Assembly (NCBI RefSeq): GCF_001676055.1
Contig: NZ_LZEX01000013.1
Span: 1 to 51,606 of the forward strand
Length of the DNA: 51,606 bases
Direction of reading: 5' to 3'
From: Morganella psychrotolerans
GTDB taxonomy: Bacteria; Pseudomonadota; Gammaproteobacteria; Enterobacterales; Enterobacteriaceae
This document shows, piece after piece, positions 28,240 through 38,255 of the stretch; position 1 is the first letter of the stretch; every line of letters begins with the position of its first letter. The position numbers and the translations under genes were made by a program. Below the pieces are notes generated by a model that was not told the DNA's origin, did not search any database, and saw only the letters and a program-made list of their open reading frames with translations.

Positions 28240-28655
28240 ATAATAAATACCTTTTGTTACTACTGATATTCCTGCTCCCTCATTCTATACAAGCACGGGT
28301 TGTAAAAAATATTGAAATACACGAAGTCGGCACTACCGGTAGCAATGTTACTGATAAAAATGAAATAAATGCCTGTAAGAAATTTATTCCCAATAAAAAA
28401 CAGATTATTAACTACTTTAGTCACGCAGAAGAATCAAAAGAGAAGTCATGGCTTCATGAGTATTATTCATCTTGTGTCGCATATGGCAATATTGAGTTTA
28501 AAGATGGCTTGTCCGGAAAATGGCTGTTACTGTCGAGCGGTGTCGGATATGTGACATTACCTGATGGCAATTCGATAAATTTTTTCTATAAAAATAACAA
28601 CTGGGAAGATCCCTTTGCCTGCACTTACGGCTTAGGCGATGAACCTGAGTGTTAA
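28233..28655 (+). CDS. Putative periplasmic immunity protein of the amidase
   Basis: A 140-residue protein with a clear signal peptide ('LLLLLIFLLPHSIQA'). The mature domain carries four cysteines ('NACKKF', 'SSCVAY', 'FACTYG', 'EPEC'), suggesting disulfides in the periplasm. The start codon lies inside the last codons of the amidase gene (ATGGTAA overlap), so translation is coupled. Periplasmic location fits protection against an incoming peptidoglycan amidase. No family is recognised. The frame is intact although the effector is broken. Confidence 0.65.
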   Translation: MVNNKYLLLLLIFLLPHSIQARVVKNIEIHEVGTTGSNVTDKNEINACKKFIPNKKQIINYFSHAEESKEKSWLHEYYSSCVAYGNIEFKDGLSGKWLLLSSGVGYVTLPDGNSINFFYKNNNWEDPFACTYGLGDEPEC

Positions 28656-28664
28656 GATGTTCGA

Positions 28665-29071
28665 GCCTGTAATCTAAATTGTGTGATTACCTATTTTTGA
28701 TATGTTCGCCCCAACAACGGAGACAGGCACATTATGGATGAAAAGAAACTCAAAGTTCTTGCGGCTGAACAGACCAGAAAACAGAAGACGACCTTAACCA
28801 TGTTTCTGGGATGCTTAAAAAGCTCACGGTTGAAACCACATTGAATCACTGAACAGCGTGATCCGTCAGGCGGTAGAGAAACACAAAGTATTTCCGACCG
28901 ACGATTCTGTACAGAAAGTAATTTACTTGGCGATTATGGAAGCCTCAAAAAATAGAGTATGCTGATCCGAAACTGGCGATTGGCAATGACACGATTTATT
29001 ATTGAGTTTGGTGACCGCCTGAGTGCTCACCTGTAATACAGTGGCAATTATACAGAATTATTTACAGGGTC
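28665..29071 (+). mobile_element. IS256-family element remnant with internal deletion
   Basis: The 5' part encodes MDEKKLKVLAAEQ and 'LKKLTVETTLN', the N-terminus of an IS256-family transposase. It jumps directly to 'LNSVIRQAVEKHKVFPTDDS', 'VQKVIYLAIMEASK' and 'MTRFIIEFGDRLSAHL', the C-terminus. About a kilobase between them is missing, and the reading frame is broken in several places. Imperfect inverted ends are seen: 'gcctgtaatctaaattgtgt' at the left and its degenerate complement ending near 29071. It cannot move by itself. Confidence 0.75.
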
Positions 29072-29082
29072 AATGGAGATGG

Positions 29083-30132
29083 ATGATGATAACGTTTTCT
29101 ATGGATGAAAGTGGATATACAGGTTATGACTTACTCCACAAAGAGCAAAAATTCCAAGGCGCGTCATCAATACTAATAAACCATGATGATGCCCGTCGTC
29201 TGATAAAAGAATATTTCCCCAAACTTCAAGCTAATGAATTGAAGTACAGTTCACTAAAAAGAAGAGATTCCAACCGTAAACCATTGTTTGAATTGCAAAA
29301 ACACCTCTTAACTAATTACCCATGCATAACATGCGTAGGTGATAAGCGTTTTTTACTAATCCTTATGTTCATCGATTATGCCGTTGAACCATTTTATTAT
29401 GATTTTGGAATTAATCTTTATGAGGATGGTGGTAACTTCTCAATGGCATCAATGGTGTATTACGTTGGACCAGTGTATTATGGCTCTGCGTTTGATGATG
29501 TTCTGCTTCAGTTTCAAAATGCTATGAAAGAGAAAACGTTAGACTCAGTGAATTTGCTAATAAGTAAAATAAGGGATATTGACTGGCGAAAGTTAAAGGA
29601 GTTTTTTGGTCCTTTGGCATTTAATCACCAAGATTGTATTGATGCCATCATGACTGATGGGATTAGTACTGATGCCTCATTCACTATTTTAAATGCATTA
29701 ATCTCTCGCACGGAAATGATGTCCCCTGGAGAGTATGCCATTGAGCATGATCGCTCGAAAAATCTGCTAACTTACAATGAACGCCTTAACTATTTGATCA
29801 ATTGTGATAAGAAAGGAGAGTTTAAGCATTCCGAAATAGCAACTATCTCATTCCCGCTAAATCTTAAAAAAGTTTATCAGATTGATTCGAAAGAAAGCCC
29901 GAGCGTGCAGTTGTGTGATGTTCTTATCGGTGCATGTATTGAATCAGTTTATCAATTAATGGACACTAAGGAGCTCAATGAAAACTCCGCTCTATCACTT
30001 TATCAAGATAGTCAGTTAATCCATTTTATACCTGATACAGATTTTGAAGGACAGAAAGAATTTAGGAAAGGCAGCCAAAGTGAAGAGTATCTTACGTTTA
30101 TTCAAAACGAAATCTACTCTAGTAAGTTTTAA
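29083..30132 (+). CDS. DUF3800-family protein
   Basis: The protein starts 'MMITFSMDESGYTGYDLL', the hallmark MDESGxTG acidic motif of DUF3800, a family with a predicted RNase H-like fold. It continues 'ELKYSSLKRRDSN' and has the C-terminal 'SPSVQLCDVLIGACIESVYQ' with a second acidic residue. ATG 29083 (349 residues) is chosen because GGAGA lies 4-8 bases upstream. The frame is open further back but runs into the IS256 remnant. DUF3800 proteins often occur in defence and mobile regions. The role here is unknown. Confidence 0.75.
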   Translation: MMITFSMDESGYTGYDLLHKEQKFQGASSILINHDDARRLIKEYFPKLQANELKYSSLKRRDSNRKPLFELQKHLLTNYPCITCVGDKRFLLILMFIDYAVEPFYYDFGINLYEDGGNFSMASMVYYVGPVYYGSAFDDVLLQFQNAMKEKTLDSVNLLISKIRDIDWRKLKEFFGPLAFNHQDCIDAIMTDGISTDASFTILNALISRTEMMSPGEYAIEHDRSKNLLTYNERLNYLINCDKKGEFKHSEIATISFPLNLKKVYQIDSKESPSVQLCDVLIGACIESVYQLMDTKELNENSALSLYQDSQLIHFIPDTDFEGQKEFRKGSQSEEYLTFIQNEIYSSKF

Positions 30133-30150
30133 AGAAAAAGATTCTTAAAA

Positions 30151-30252
30151 TTAGAACGTTATCGCACCACCAGACATAGAAATGATTCGTGAAGCTATTT
30201 TATACAGAACCAAAAACACAAAGGCCAAAACAGTCATGATATCTAATACCAT
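30151..30252 (-). CDS. 33-residue hydrophobic membrane peptide
   Basis: A strong GGAGG site lies 8 bases before ATG 30252. The 33-residue product (MVLDIMTVLAFVFLVLY...) is almost entirely one membrane helix followed by a short basic and Gly-rich tail. It is convergent with the DUF3800 gene and follows a leader of about 100 bases with small inverted repeats. Size, single helix and strong ribosome binding site resemble type I toxin peptides such as TisB or DinQ. No sequence homology is claimed and no antisense RNA is proven. Confidence 0.5.
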   Translation of the reverse strand: MVLDIMTVLAFVFLVLYKIASRIISMSGGAITF

Positions 30253-30369
30253 AGGCATTACCTCCACTAACGTATTAAAAACAAACGCTTTATACCCGCA
30301 TCAGTCCGTAGACAGGCATCTGTTCGTCAGTTTGTGGATTTCTATGGGTGGTGAGACCGGGTAGCAACA

Positions 30370-31014
30370 TTATACCTGTTTTCTTAGAAGCTGGTCAATA
30401 TAGCTGATCGTATGAAATTCACGTTCAATTTCCATACAAATATTTGGCAACTGTTCGATAAGAAAGTTTTCATCGAAGCGATCTAAAAGGTACATGAGCG
30501 AAATAGTATCAATTTTATTCAATTTTCTATGTAAAACTGAAGATCGCCTCACATAATCATTTTTTCTTAACTCTTGAATAACATCGATTAAAATAGGATT
30601 GAATAGTTCATTTTCTGGAAAAGACTTGTAAATTTTCGAATCAATAATTTGAGAAGGATCTAAACGGTCAATTAAATTATTACTGCTAATTATGTAGCAC
30701 TTATCAATCCTTAAACCTTCCGTTTTGCAACCATCTAAATTACATGCGTTTATTATACATTCTTTAAATACAACGTGCCGCAGACTTCCTCCTCTAAAAA
30801 GGACGCCTCTTAATAAAGATGATTGGAATAGACTGCCAGTAAAGTTACACCATTTCAATGAGGCACCAATAAAAGATGTATTCGTGAATTTTGACTGAAA
30901 AAAATTAGAATGGTAACTGTGAGTTTTATTGAAGTTTTTATTTATAAAATTCCTGCTCGCAACATCATGATTGTTGTAGCTGAAAGCATTTTTGTTTTTT
31001 TTATTCCTTGCCAT
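30370..31014 (-). CDS. Pentapeptide-repeat protein
   Basis: A 214-residue protein. Residues about 30-110 show loose A(D/N)LXX-type repeats with Phe/Leu every five residues ('FFQSKFTNTSFIGASLKWCN', 'FTGSLFQSSLLRGVLFRGGS'), typical of right-handed beta-helix pentapeptide proteins. The C-terminal 90 residues are helical. The N-terminus is basic and Asn-rich. Pentapeptide proteins can mimic DNA, protect gyrase or act as effectors. Nothing here decides among these. The DNA is AT-rich and unlike the T6SS genes. Confidence 0.65.
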   Translation of the reverse strand: MARNKKNKNAFSYNNHDVASRNFINKNFNKTHSYHSNFFQSKFTNTSFIGASLKWCNFTGSLFQSSLLRGVLFRGGSLRHVVFKECIINACNLDGCKTEGLRIDKCYIISSNNLIDRLDPSQIIDSKIYKSFPENELFNPILIDVIQELRKNDYVRRSSVLHRKLNKIDTISLMYLLDRFDENFLIEQLPNICMEIEREFHTISYIDQLLRKQV

Positions 31015-31217
31015 TTTTATACCTCACACTTTATAAGTCTAATGATATTCCCACGAATTGCTTTCCCTGTGAAGCTCCTACTGACCATGCTAAGCAGTTG
31101 ATGGACATTTAGACTTTGCCCTATTCCGGACATCTGAACTTAGCCTTGACAGTTTTCATCACATTTTAATAAGTTAGTACCATTGGATATTTTTTGTATT
31201 TTCTCTAACGTTAATGG

Positions 31218-31439
31218 TTAATAAATATCATCAATATATACATCACTTTCACTACTGTGTATCGCTCTTATCTTTAACACCTTAGTAACATGATATATCA
31301 GATATCCTATCATACTATCACTGCTATTAAGAAATCTAACTAATGATCTAGCATTAAGATAATTTCCCAAAGAAGGTAATATTGAGCTCATTAATGATTT
31401 GGCAGCAGCTGATATTCCCACTTTAGCTAGCAGATCCAT
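31218..31439 (-). CDS. Hypothetical 73-residue protein
   Basis: ATG 31439 is preceded by GAAAGA and gives MDLLAKVGISAAAKSLMSSI. A GTG at 31460 would add seven residues. The N-terminal half is a moderately hydrophobic helix and the C-terminal end is acidic. No family is recognised. It lies between the pentapeptide gene and an IS3 remnant and may be the tail of a lost larger gene. Confidence 0.35.
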   Translation of the reverse strand: MDLLAKVGISAAAKSLMSSILPSLGNYLNARSLVRFLNSSDSMIGYLIYHVTKVLKIRAIHSSESDVYIDDIY

Positions 31440-31650
31440 TATTATTCTTTCAGAAACCACGACGGTCTCATTATATATGATAATATTTATATCAATTTAT
31501 TATGATAGTAATAATTTCAATTACTATCTTTTTATAGCGCTATCCGGATAATCAAAAACGTTCAAGAGGCGACAAAAAACTGCTTATACTTACTATCCGC
31601 TTCCCCTAAAATGGAATAATTAATTTTTCTACCCTGAAAACAGCAGAAGT

Positions 31651-31922
31651 CATGATAAAAAAGACAATTTTACCGAATCACAGATCGTTACTATTTAAAG
31701 CAGGCTGACTCTGGTATGAAGATCGTCGAAATCAATCACCAGAACAGAGCAAATAATATTACACATTGCAATTGGAAGTCAAAATATGAAGGCATGGGAG
31801 CAGCTAACATTAAAAGGCTTCAAGGACCCGGGGATGAAAATACCAAGCTTAAGAGGTTGCTTGCGGAAGTCAGTTTGGAAAACCATGCTATGAAGGAGCT
31901 GATCGCAAGAAAAGGTTGGTGA
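31651..31922 (+). mobile_element. IS3-family orfA remnant
   Basis: The degraded frame reads FTESQIV, then, after a frame change, 'GMKIVEI', 'WKSKYEGMGAANIKRL', 'DENTKLKRLLAEVSLENHAM' and 'KELIARK'. This is the helix-turn-helix and leucine-zipper part of IS3-family OrfA. Stops and shifts break the N-terminal half. No orfB is present. The DNA from 31461 to 31650 and from 31923 to 31998 shows no gene. Confidence 0.65.
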
Positions 31923-31998
31923 TGACTTAAAAAAAACCTATACCCACGAATTAACCCATATTCATAGGTTCCTTTTAGAGAACACCCGGTCTGAATAT

Positions 31999-32520
31999 TC
32001 AATTTGGATGTACTCCCATTGCATACCGGAGGTCTGCCAGTGTGATCATCAGCATCATGGGGTCCAGCGGAGAAGAGACAAAACCCACATGCTCATAGAA
32101 TCGTCTGGCATCGTCGGACAATGCATGCACCACCATCCCTCTGATACCCACCAGCCCTGATGCCTGTAGTACACGCAGTGCTGCATCTTTAACTAATCCG
32201 CGCCCTATTCCCATCCCTTTGGCATGCTTATCCACCGCCAGTCGGCCGAGTAAAATCACAGGGATATCTGTAGGCATATTCCGCCGGAATCGGCCAATAG
32301 CATGAGACGTAGTGATAACACCGGTAGACAATGCGTAATACCCCATCACCCGGTTATCTGTACAGGTTACAAAGGTACGGGATGCCCCAAAGTGTTGGTT
32401 TTGCATTGCCCGCATTTTCAGCCAGTGATCAAGAGACTCCTCTCCGGAGGCGAAATCGTCAATGATATGGCTATGCTCCAGTGATTCCGGTGCCGTCAGA
32501 TTCAATGTTATTTCGCCCAC
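31999..32520 (-). CDS. tacT: GNAT toxin of TacAT/AtaT type
   Basis: A 173-residue GNAT acetyltransferase of the type II toxin group that acetylates charged tRNAs. The acetyl-CoA site is visible as 'LGRLAVDKHAKGMGIGRGLV' with the RxxGxG/A-type loop, and 'DDARRFYEHVGF' supplies the catalytic Tyr. The start is GTG 32520 and overlaps the antitoxin gene by 13 bases. Length and arrangement are typical of the family. The exact substrate cannot be read from sequence. Confidence 0.85.
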   Translation of the reverse strand: MGEITLNLTAPESLEHSHIIDDFASGEESLDHWLKMRAMQNQHFGASRTFVTCTDNRVMGYYALSTGVITTSHAIGRFRRNMPTDIPVILLGRLAVDKHAKGMGIGRGLVKDAALRVLQASGLVGIRGMVVHALSDDARRFYEHVGFVSSPLDPMMLMITLADLRYAMGVHPN

Positions 32521-32813
32521 GGAGATTCAGACATCATGGTTGTTCTGATCCCGTTATTATTTTGCGGAGGAGCATCCAGTTGTGCTACAAATTGCTGATA
32601 CACTTCTGGGCTGACATTGATTACACGAAGATCTGCCAGCGTTTCTTCCGCTGCACGGCGGGCTGCGTCCAACACAAACTCAGTACGGTTTTTACCTGCT
32701 GCACTCGCTGCCTTGTCTATCAGAACCTTGTCTTCTGGTTTTATCCGCAGATTCAGGGTGGAACGGGCAGCAGCATCTGGTTCTTTCGCCGGTGTATTAC
32801 TTTGGTTTGGCAT
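32508..32813 (-). CDS. tacA: DUF1778 antitoxin (TacA type)
   Basis: A 101-residue ribbon-helix-helix antitoxin. 'LNLRIKPEDKVLIDKAASA' is the DNA-binding part, and the C-terminal tail ('FVAQLDAPPQNNNGI') would neutralise the GNAT toxin. It precedes and overlaps the toxin gene. A perfect palindrome directly upstream (32814-32833) is a likely autoregulatory operator. Confidence 0.88.
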   Translation of the reverse strand: MPNQSNTPAKEPDAAARSTLNLRIKPEDKVLIDKAASAAGKNRTEFVLDAARRAAEETLADLRVINVSPEVYQQFVAQLDAPPQNNNGIRTTMMSESPWAK

Positions 32814-32833
32814 AATTAACTCCAGAGTTAATT
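32814..32833. promoter_or_regulatory. Palindromic operator of the tacAT pair
   Basis: AATTAACTC-CA-GAGTTAATT, a perfect inverted repeat with 9-base arms, ends exactly at the antitoxin start codon. Its position fits binding by the ribbon-helix-helix antitoxin for autorepression. The role is inferred. Confidence 0.6.
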
Positions 32834-32905
32834 GTATATTCCCTTAATCATAGCAAGGTGTAGTGTCATTGTCATTACGCCTAGGTATTTACTTTCATAT
32901 CCTGA

Positions 32906-33571
32906 TCACTGCCCGGCTATGCCCGAACCTGATGTGCTTCCCCATCGCGGATAACAATCCGGCGCATACGCCACAATACACCCGATATCATTAGCGTATG
33001 CCCCGCCGCCACCGAGTGCGGCGAGATCGATTACCCGCCTTACATTGCCTGAATTATTAACCCCGTAACCGAATACCAGGCTGAAAAAACTGCCTTCAAC
33101 CGATGCTGAAATATAACTCAGCACCATGCAGCCCCGGTAGCCGGAGCGGTAATCAAGAGGTTTGTCTTTATCAAACAGTGTGCCGCCAAATGTCAGATCC
33201 GTAATAATATCTTTTATTCTGAGCGGAAATTGTGATGATGAGTAAAAAAGTACGCCATCTTCATTATAGATATTAATACCAAAGCCTTTATTTATATCTG
33301 ACTCAACAATAGGTCTGTAGATATAAATATTTAATGTATCTGACGCGACGACATTTATCTGTGTATGTGTGTTATTCCATCTGTACCTGAGCATTGTGGC
33401 CTCAGTACCATCCTGTCTTGCATTCCTGTGAAATAAAATATATTTATCCCACATATTCGGGTACTTAATTTTATACCCGGTGTCTATCCAGTGCTCATAC
33501 TCTCCGCTGCCTTTTGAGAACTCGCTCATGTCTATTATTTTTTCCAGAACATACGTCACGGATGATAACAA
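32906..33571 (-). CDS. Tail-associated hypothetical protein at the J end
   Basis: The frame runs 221 residues from a TTG at 33571. It is open up to 33609 but without ATG, and a downstream ATG at 33529 is an alternative start. The C-terminal end is Gly- and aromatic-rich ('DLAALGGGGAYANDIGCIVA', 'PRWGSTSGSGIAGQ'), resembling tail-tip proteins encoded after gene J in Morganellaceae prophages (DUF6453-like, recalled with low confidence). The start codon may have been lost, since the open frame upstream reads ADNIKPVISINGSEIGL without an initiator. Confidence 0.55.
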   Translation of the reverse strand: MLSSVTYVLEKIIDMSEFSKGSGEYEHWIDTGYKIKYPNMWDKYILFHRNARQDGTEATMLRYRWNNTHTQINVVASDTLNIYIYRPIVESDINKGFGINIYNEDGVLFYSSSQFPLRIKDIITDLTFGGTLFDKDKPLDYRSGYRGCMVLSYISASVEGSFFSLVFGYGVNNSGNVRRVIDLAALGGGGAYANDIGCIVAYAPDCYPRWGSTSGSGIAGQ

Positions 33572-33611
33572 ACCTATTTCACTGCCGTTAATTGAAATGA
33601 CCGGTTTTATA

Positions 33612-33935
33612 TTATCCGCCTATTAATTTAAAAACATGAATGACCGGAATAGTTGCACTCTTCACGCCATTTTTACCTGAATACGTCCATTCAACCCGGT
33701 TACCATTTACCTTTAAGTTCTCAATTGTGGGATATCTTGAAGTTGTTTCTGACCGGTGTGTCACGATAGGAACGGCTATAATCTTCCCGCCGTCTTTCAG
33801 ATATTTTTCATTTATAATGATTGAGTTTCTTTTAAAATCAACTTGTTCAGAATGAATAACGGTCAGTAATGAATCAATAATGTTGTCGATTTCACCAGTT
33901 TCATGATAAACATTAAATACGACTTTTTTTGTCAT
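33612..33935 (-). CDS. Small tail-associated protein after gpJ
   Basis: A 107-residue protein whose start overlaps the stop of the J gene by 4 bases. It opens MTKKVVFNVYHETGEIDNII and ends 'ATIPVIHVFKLIGG'. No family is recognised. Position and overlap make it part of the tail-tip operon, perhaps a fiber or receptor-specificity accessory. Confidence 0.6.
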   Translation of the reverse strand: MTKKVVFNVYHETGEIDNIIDSLLTVIHSEQVDFKRNSIIINEKYLKDGGKIIAVPIVTHRSETTSRYPTIENLKVNGNRVEWTYSGKNGVKSATIPVIHVFKLIGG

Positions 33936-36900
33936 TCATCATCCTCACTCCAATCATAGTCTGATTCGTCGTCATCTTCTTTCAGACCAATTTCAATCCG
34001 GATATTGCCATTTGAATCACGCAGGCACAGACCGGAGCCGTTGAAACTTAAACTACTCCCACCTTCATTAGCATTCATTTCAAATGAATTTTTCTTTGCA
34101 TCCAAAATGAATCCTTTTTTACCGGGGATATAGTTGTCTGACTCCATTTTATTGCTGACTACCACACTATTCAGCCATGCCTTATTAATAAACGACTCCC
34201 GCATAAAGACCTGACCATTTTTGATATACATAAACAGATCCATGGACTTTGTTGCAGGGTTATAAAATGCGAAATTATCAGCACTAAAACCAATGGATGT
34301 TTTTACTTTCCCGCGACTGACTTCTGCCCCGATAACCATACCAGCCTTATGTTCGATACCATGTACACGGATACCGGCATTGACAGAATGCAGCGCATAG
34401 CCGTTGCTGTTCTGCTCAAACATCGCTGTGGTTTTGGTGTTAATTACCGCTTCCTGCGATTTTAATGCTGCCTGAACCTGCTGTTCAGATTGTGAAAATG
34501 TACGGTTCAGTGTGGTGATGCTGTTCGTATTACTTAATACCGATGATTTCATTTCTCCGACTGAAGATTTCACTTCTGATATTGTTTGTGACCAGCTACG
34601 TTCCTTATTAGTATATGCCCGTTCAATACGGTTAATTTCTGATATATTTTTACTTGTGGCGGAGGTCATTTCCCGTTTGTGAGTTTTAATTAGATTATTT
34701 TGTGTCAGGATATCATTGGTAATTCTGTCGATATCCTGACTGTTTTGTCTTAATTTATTATTAACCTCCGATTTCAGATTACTGACAGCAACATCATTAC
34801 TCTGTAGCCGTTCTTTTAACCCTCTTATCTCAGATTTATTACTATTATCAGAAGACTTTATTTCTGTAATTTTATTGCCTTGCGCTCTCAGGTCACCCAC
34901 TACTCTTCCCAGATCCTGCTGGTTTTTAGTTAGCTTATTACTGAAGTCAGATTTAATCTGACTTGCAGCATCATCACTTCTCTGCAATTTATCCTTCAGC
35001 CCTTTTATATCTGATTTATTTCGGTTATCCGTTAGTTTTAACCCTGCATTCAGGTTTTTAATATTCTGATCATGTAATTTCTTTGCGCTGCTAAGATAGC
35101 CAATATCATTATTAAGTTGTTTAATAACATCCGACTGCTGAAAATCCCTGCTTGCCTGCTGAAGAATGTCTCCGGCATGACTTTCCGGTATACCGCTTCC
35201 CTCAGTAAAATCAGATTTTCCGACAATATTAATACTGCGAACATAAATAAAATACCGTTGTCCGGCTTTCAGGTTACTCCCCTGAATAACCCACATTGAG
35301 CCATTACCGAGATAAGATGCAGCGGATTCTATTTTCCGGTGATCGTTTATCTGTGCTTCTGAAAACCAAAATTCATACTGATTGCGCAGGCTATTCCGCC
35401 CTGCTGTACGGGGAACCACACTTAAACTGAAATACCCCGGAGCCACATCAATCTGCGATGGTGCTTCCGGCGGATTAACTGAAAACTCAGTGCTGGCCGG
35501 CTCTCCTTTCTGCCCTCTGTCATTCTGCGGAGTGACCACCAGCGTATAATAACCTTCCGGCATGCCACTGAACCGGTAAAATGAATCTTTCGTCATGGCG
35601 GTCCCGGCAATCCGCTCACCCATTAACAGCTTCAGATGATATGCCATCCCCCGCAACGCATAAGGGGAATTCCACGCCGCTTCTGCCTGCCATGCCTCAT
35701 TATCACTGGTTATTTCAACGGTCAGGTTTTCGACGGGCGGGATAAAACCACTGGCTGGTGTGTCTGGTTTTGGCTCAAATACAGCACCTTTATCGACAAT
35801 CGCCTCTTTTTCAGGTGCATGCTGAACAGCCGTGACGGTGAATGAACCATCACCATTATCTACCAGCGAAACGGCACGGAACAACCGGCGGCGCAATGAC
35901 GGCAGTGTCAGCGCCCAGACAGAGTGCTGCGCTATTCCTTCAGGGATCGCTTCGGGAATAATTTGATTACCGGCAGGATAACCGATCACTTTGATAGTTT
36001 TTGGCATCCCGCTGCCGTCAATCAGGGAAACATACGCATCGCCGTTTACCGGCTTTTCAATATCACGATCCAGCAGCAGTGTTTTATTTTCGCGATCGAC
36101 AGACAAAATACGCCCGCCAATCTGTGCCGCTACCCAGTCATTATCTGCCACTTCAAAAATATCACCCGGTGTATGGCGCAGCCTTCCGCCCCGATTTTAA
36201 ATTCAACAGTCCGGGTCTCCAGTTTTTCCGTTGTCAGTATCCACAGCCCGTGGCGGTGTGCCTGCCCGCGACTGGTGCATCCGAATGCAGATACCCGCAG
36301 GACATTGCGCCCGTTTTTTGCCACCGAAATATCATCAGAGACCTGCTCTATACTGGTTTTCCAACCATTATCCGGATCAACAAACCGGACTTCGATAATA
36401 TTATGGCGAGCCTTTACCGGACTGAAACTGTACTCAAATACCCCTTCAGCCACATTGGCATTGGTATACGGCCACACTGAATCAGATGCTCTGTCCTGGA
36501 CAAAAGTCAGCATCTGCCCGTTCCACACCGGCATGATCCGCATAGATGAGCACAATTCACTGATCACATCATAGGCTTTGCGCAAATCCGTAATATAAGC
36601 ATTACAGCGGACACGCGGCTCCCGCCCGCCGAATCCGTCATCCACCTCCCGGTCGCAATACTGACCAATCATATACAGTGCGAATTTATCCACCTCTGCA
36701 ATTTTCAGCCGCTGTCCCAGTCCGTAACGCGGGTGTGTCAGTAAATCCCACAGCACCCATGCCGGATTATCAGTCCAGGAAGGTTTGAATGTTCCGTCCC
36801 AGATACCGGTATATTGCCGGGTGTCCGGATGATAATTTGACGGCACCGGAATAATCCGGCCTTTAATCAGATAATTACGGCGGGGAAATTTATTACCAAA

Positions 36901-37599
36901 CTGCTCACTTTCAAACGTCAGCCCGGCAACCGCAGAGCCCGGGTATATCTGATTAATATCAATCAGCTCTGAATAACCTGACCAGACGGTATTATTGCGG
37001 AGCCGGTCACTGTGGCTGTCCGATGTCAGCCGGGTCATCCGTATGCTGAACGGTGCCGGCGGTAAATTATCTAAGATAACCGCCATCAGATACGGCGAGT
37101 TGCTGCGCTTACCCGCGATAGAGATATTTTTTTCAGTGATCCAACTGCCATTGCGCTGTATCTGAATAATCAGCCGCACCGTTGTTGCGACACTGTCTCC
37201 GTTAGCTTTTGATTCAACCAGTGACTGTGTCCCGAACGTCAGCCGCAGCCGGTCAATATCCGGTGCCGTAATAGTCCGTGTCACCGGCTGATTGCATTTC
37301 ATTTCAATACCGACAGGCACCTCATTGGCTGATGACGTAAACCCCTGTAGTGCGGGCTGTTCGAGTGTTCCCGAGCGCCACTGTATCGTCATGCCATTCA
37401 CTGTGCTGTTACCGGAGCCGTCGATCACCGGTGTATCATCGAGATAAACGCAGGTGAGATCGTCGATGACATTGTTTATCTCTTCCGGACCCTCAATCGG
37501 TCCTTCGCTGATCAGGTCAATTAGTGATATTTTCTGCCGCGAGCTTAAATCATTTGGTGCCTCATAAGGCGTACGCTGACCTCCACCACCTTTTCCCAT
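33932..37599 (-). pseudogene. Lambda gpJ-type host-specificity tail tip protein (frameshift)
   Basis: gpJ is the central tail-tip protein that contacts the host receptor. The first frame (37599-36130) opens 'MGKGGGGQRTPYEAPNDLSS', 'ISLIDLISEGPIEG' and 'LRKAYDVISELCSSMRIMPV', typical of gpJ. The second frame (to 33932) opens 'ADNDWVAAQIGGRILSVDRE' and holds a fibronectin-like region, long coiled coils and a C-terminal tip. The join needs one more G near 36180 (GAAGG to GAAGGG), restoring 'EGLRHTPGDIFEVADNDW'. The total is about 1222 residues against 1132 in lambda. As written the tail would lack its tip. Confidence 0.85.
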
Positions 37600-37610
37600 T
37601 TTTATCTCAC

Positions 37611-38255
37611 TCAGCCGCCATGTTTACCGGCAGCAATATATTTATGTTCACTGTCATCCATGACCTCGAGTGATTGTGATATCACCCGTGACCCGCACAT
37701 GATCCGCCCGTAGGCAACAGGGACAGCCATTCCCTGTGCAACGGCATTATCTAAATTACTGAAATACGTATTTCCTTTCTCTTCCTCACCACGCGAGGCG
37801 TCCGGTTGTTTCACAACAGGTGTCAGCATCTGCGCAACACCGCCCATCATCATTGCCGCACCGGCAGATATCAGCGCGCCACCGATAGCCCAGTTGCCGG
37901 GATTCCACCATCCCAATCCCAATACCGCAGCACCTGCAATAAACTGGAACACCCCGCCACCCTTGGCCCCTTCAATGCGCGGAACAATGTGAATGACCGC
38001 ATTGCCGCGCAGTTTTTCATGAAACCGCTGGTGAATTTCATCAGGAGCAACATCACTGCCGGCGATCCGGATTTGATACCAGCCATCACGAATACACTGC
38101 CGGAGTTGCGGTAACTGAAGAAACAGCGCATGAAGACCTTCCGCTGCGGTGCTGACACTTAAATCGAAACGGCGTCCAAATCGTTGCAGATCCCCGTAAA
38201 GCCGGAAGGTTGCCAGTGGCGGTAACGCCAGATTGAGTGAGTCATGTATTGCCAT
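37611..38255 (-). CDS. Lambda gpI-type tail assembly protein
   Basis: A 214-residue protein needed for tail-tip assembly in lambda-type phages. Features are an N-terminal ubiquitin-like part ('LATFRLYGDLQRFGRRFDLS'), a middle hydrophobic Gly/Ala-rich stretch ('GGALISAGAAMMMGGVAQML') and 'VAYGRIMCGSRVISQSLEV' at the C-terminus. It overlaps the end of gpK by 97 bases, as in lambda, and lies 11 bases before J. Confidence 0.85.
   Translation of the reverse strand: MAIHDSLNLALPPLATFRLYGDLQRFGRRFDLSVSTAAEGLHALFLQLPQLRQCIRDGWYQIRIAGSDVAPDEIHQRFHEKLRGNAVIHIVPRIEGAKGGGVFQFIAGAAVLGLGWWNPGNWAIGGALISAGAAMMMGGVAQMLTPVVKQPDASRGEEEKGNTYFSNLDNAVAQGMAVPVAYGRIMCGSRVISQSLEVMDDSEHKYIAAGKHGG

Noticed and set aside
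30182-30364. 60-codon plus-strand frame over the small membrane ORF
   Set aside because: No ribosome binding site and no protein-like pattern. The minus-strand frame has GGAGG and a clear hydrophobic helix.
32481-32847. Plus-strand frames over the tacAT pair
   Set aside because: They are shadows of the clear DUF1778/GNAT genes on the minus strand.
35924-36574. Long plus-strand frame across gpJ
   Set aside because: It is antisense to well-supported gpJ sequence and has no family features.
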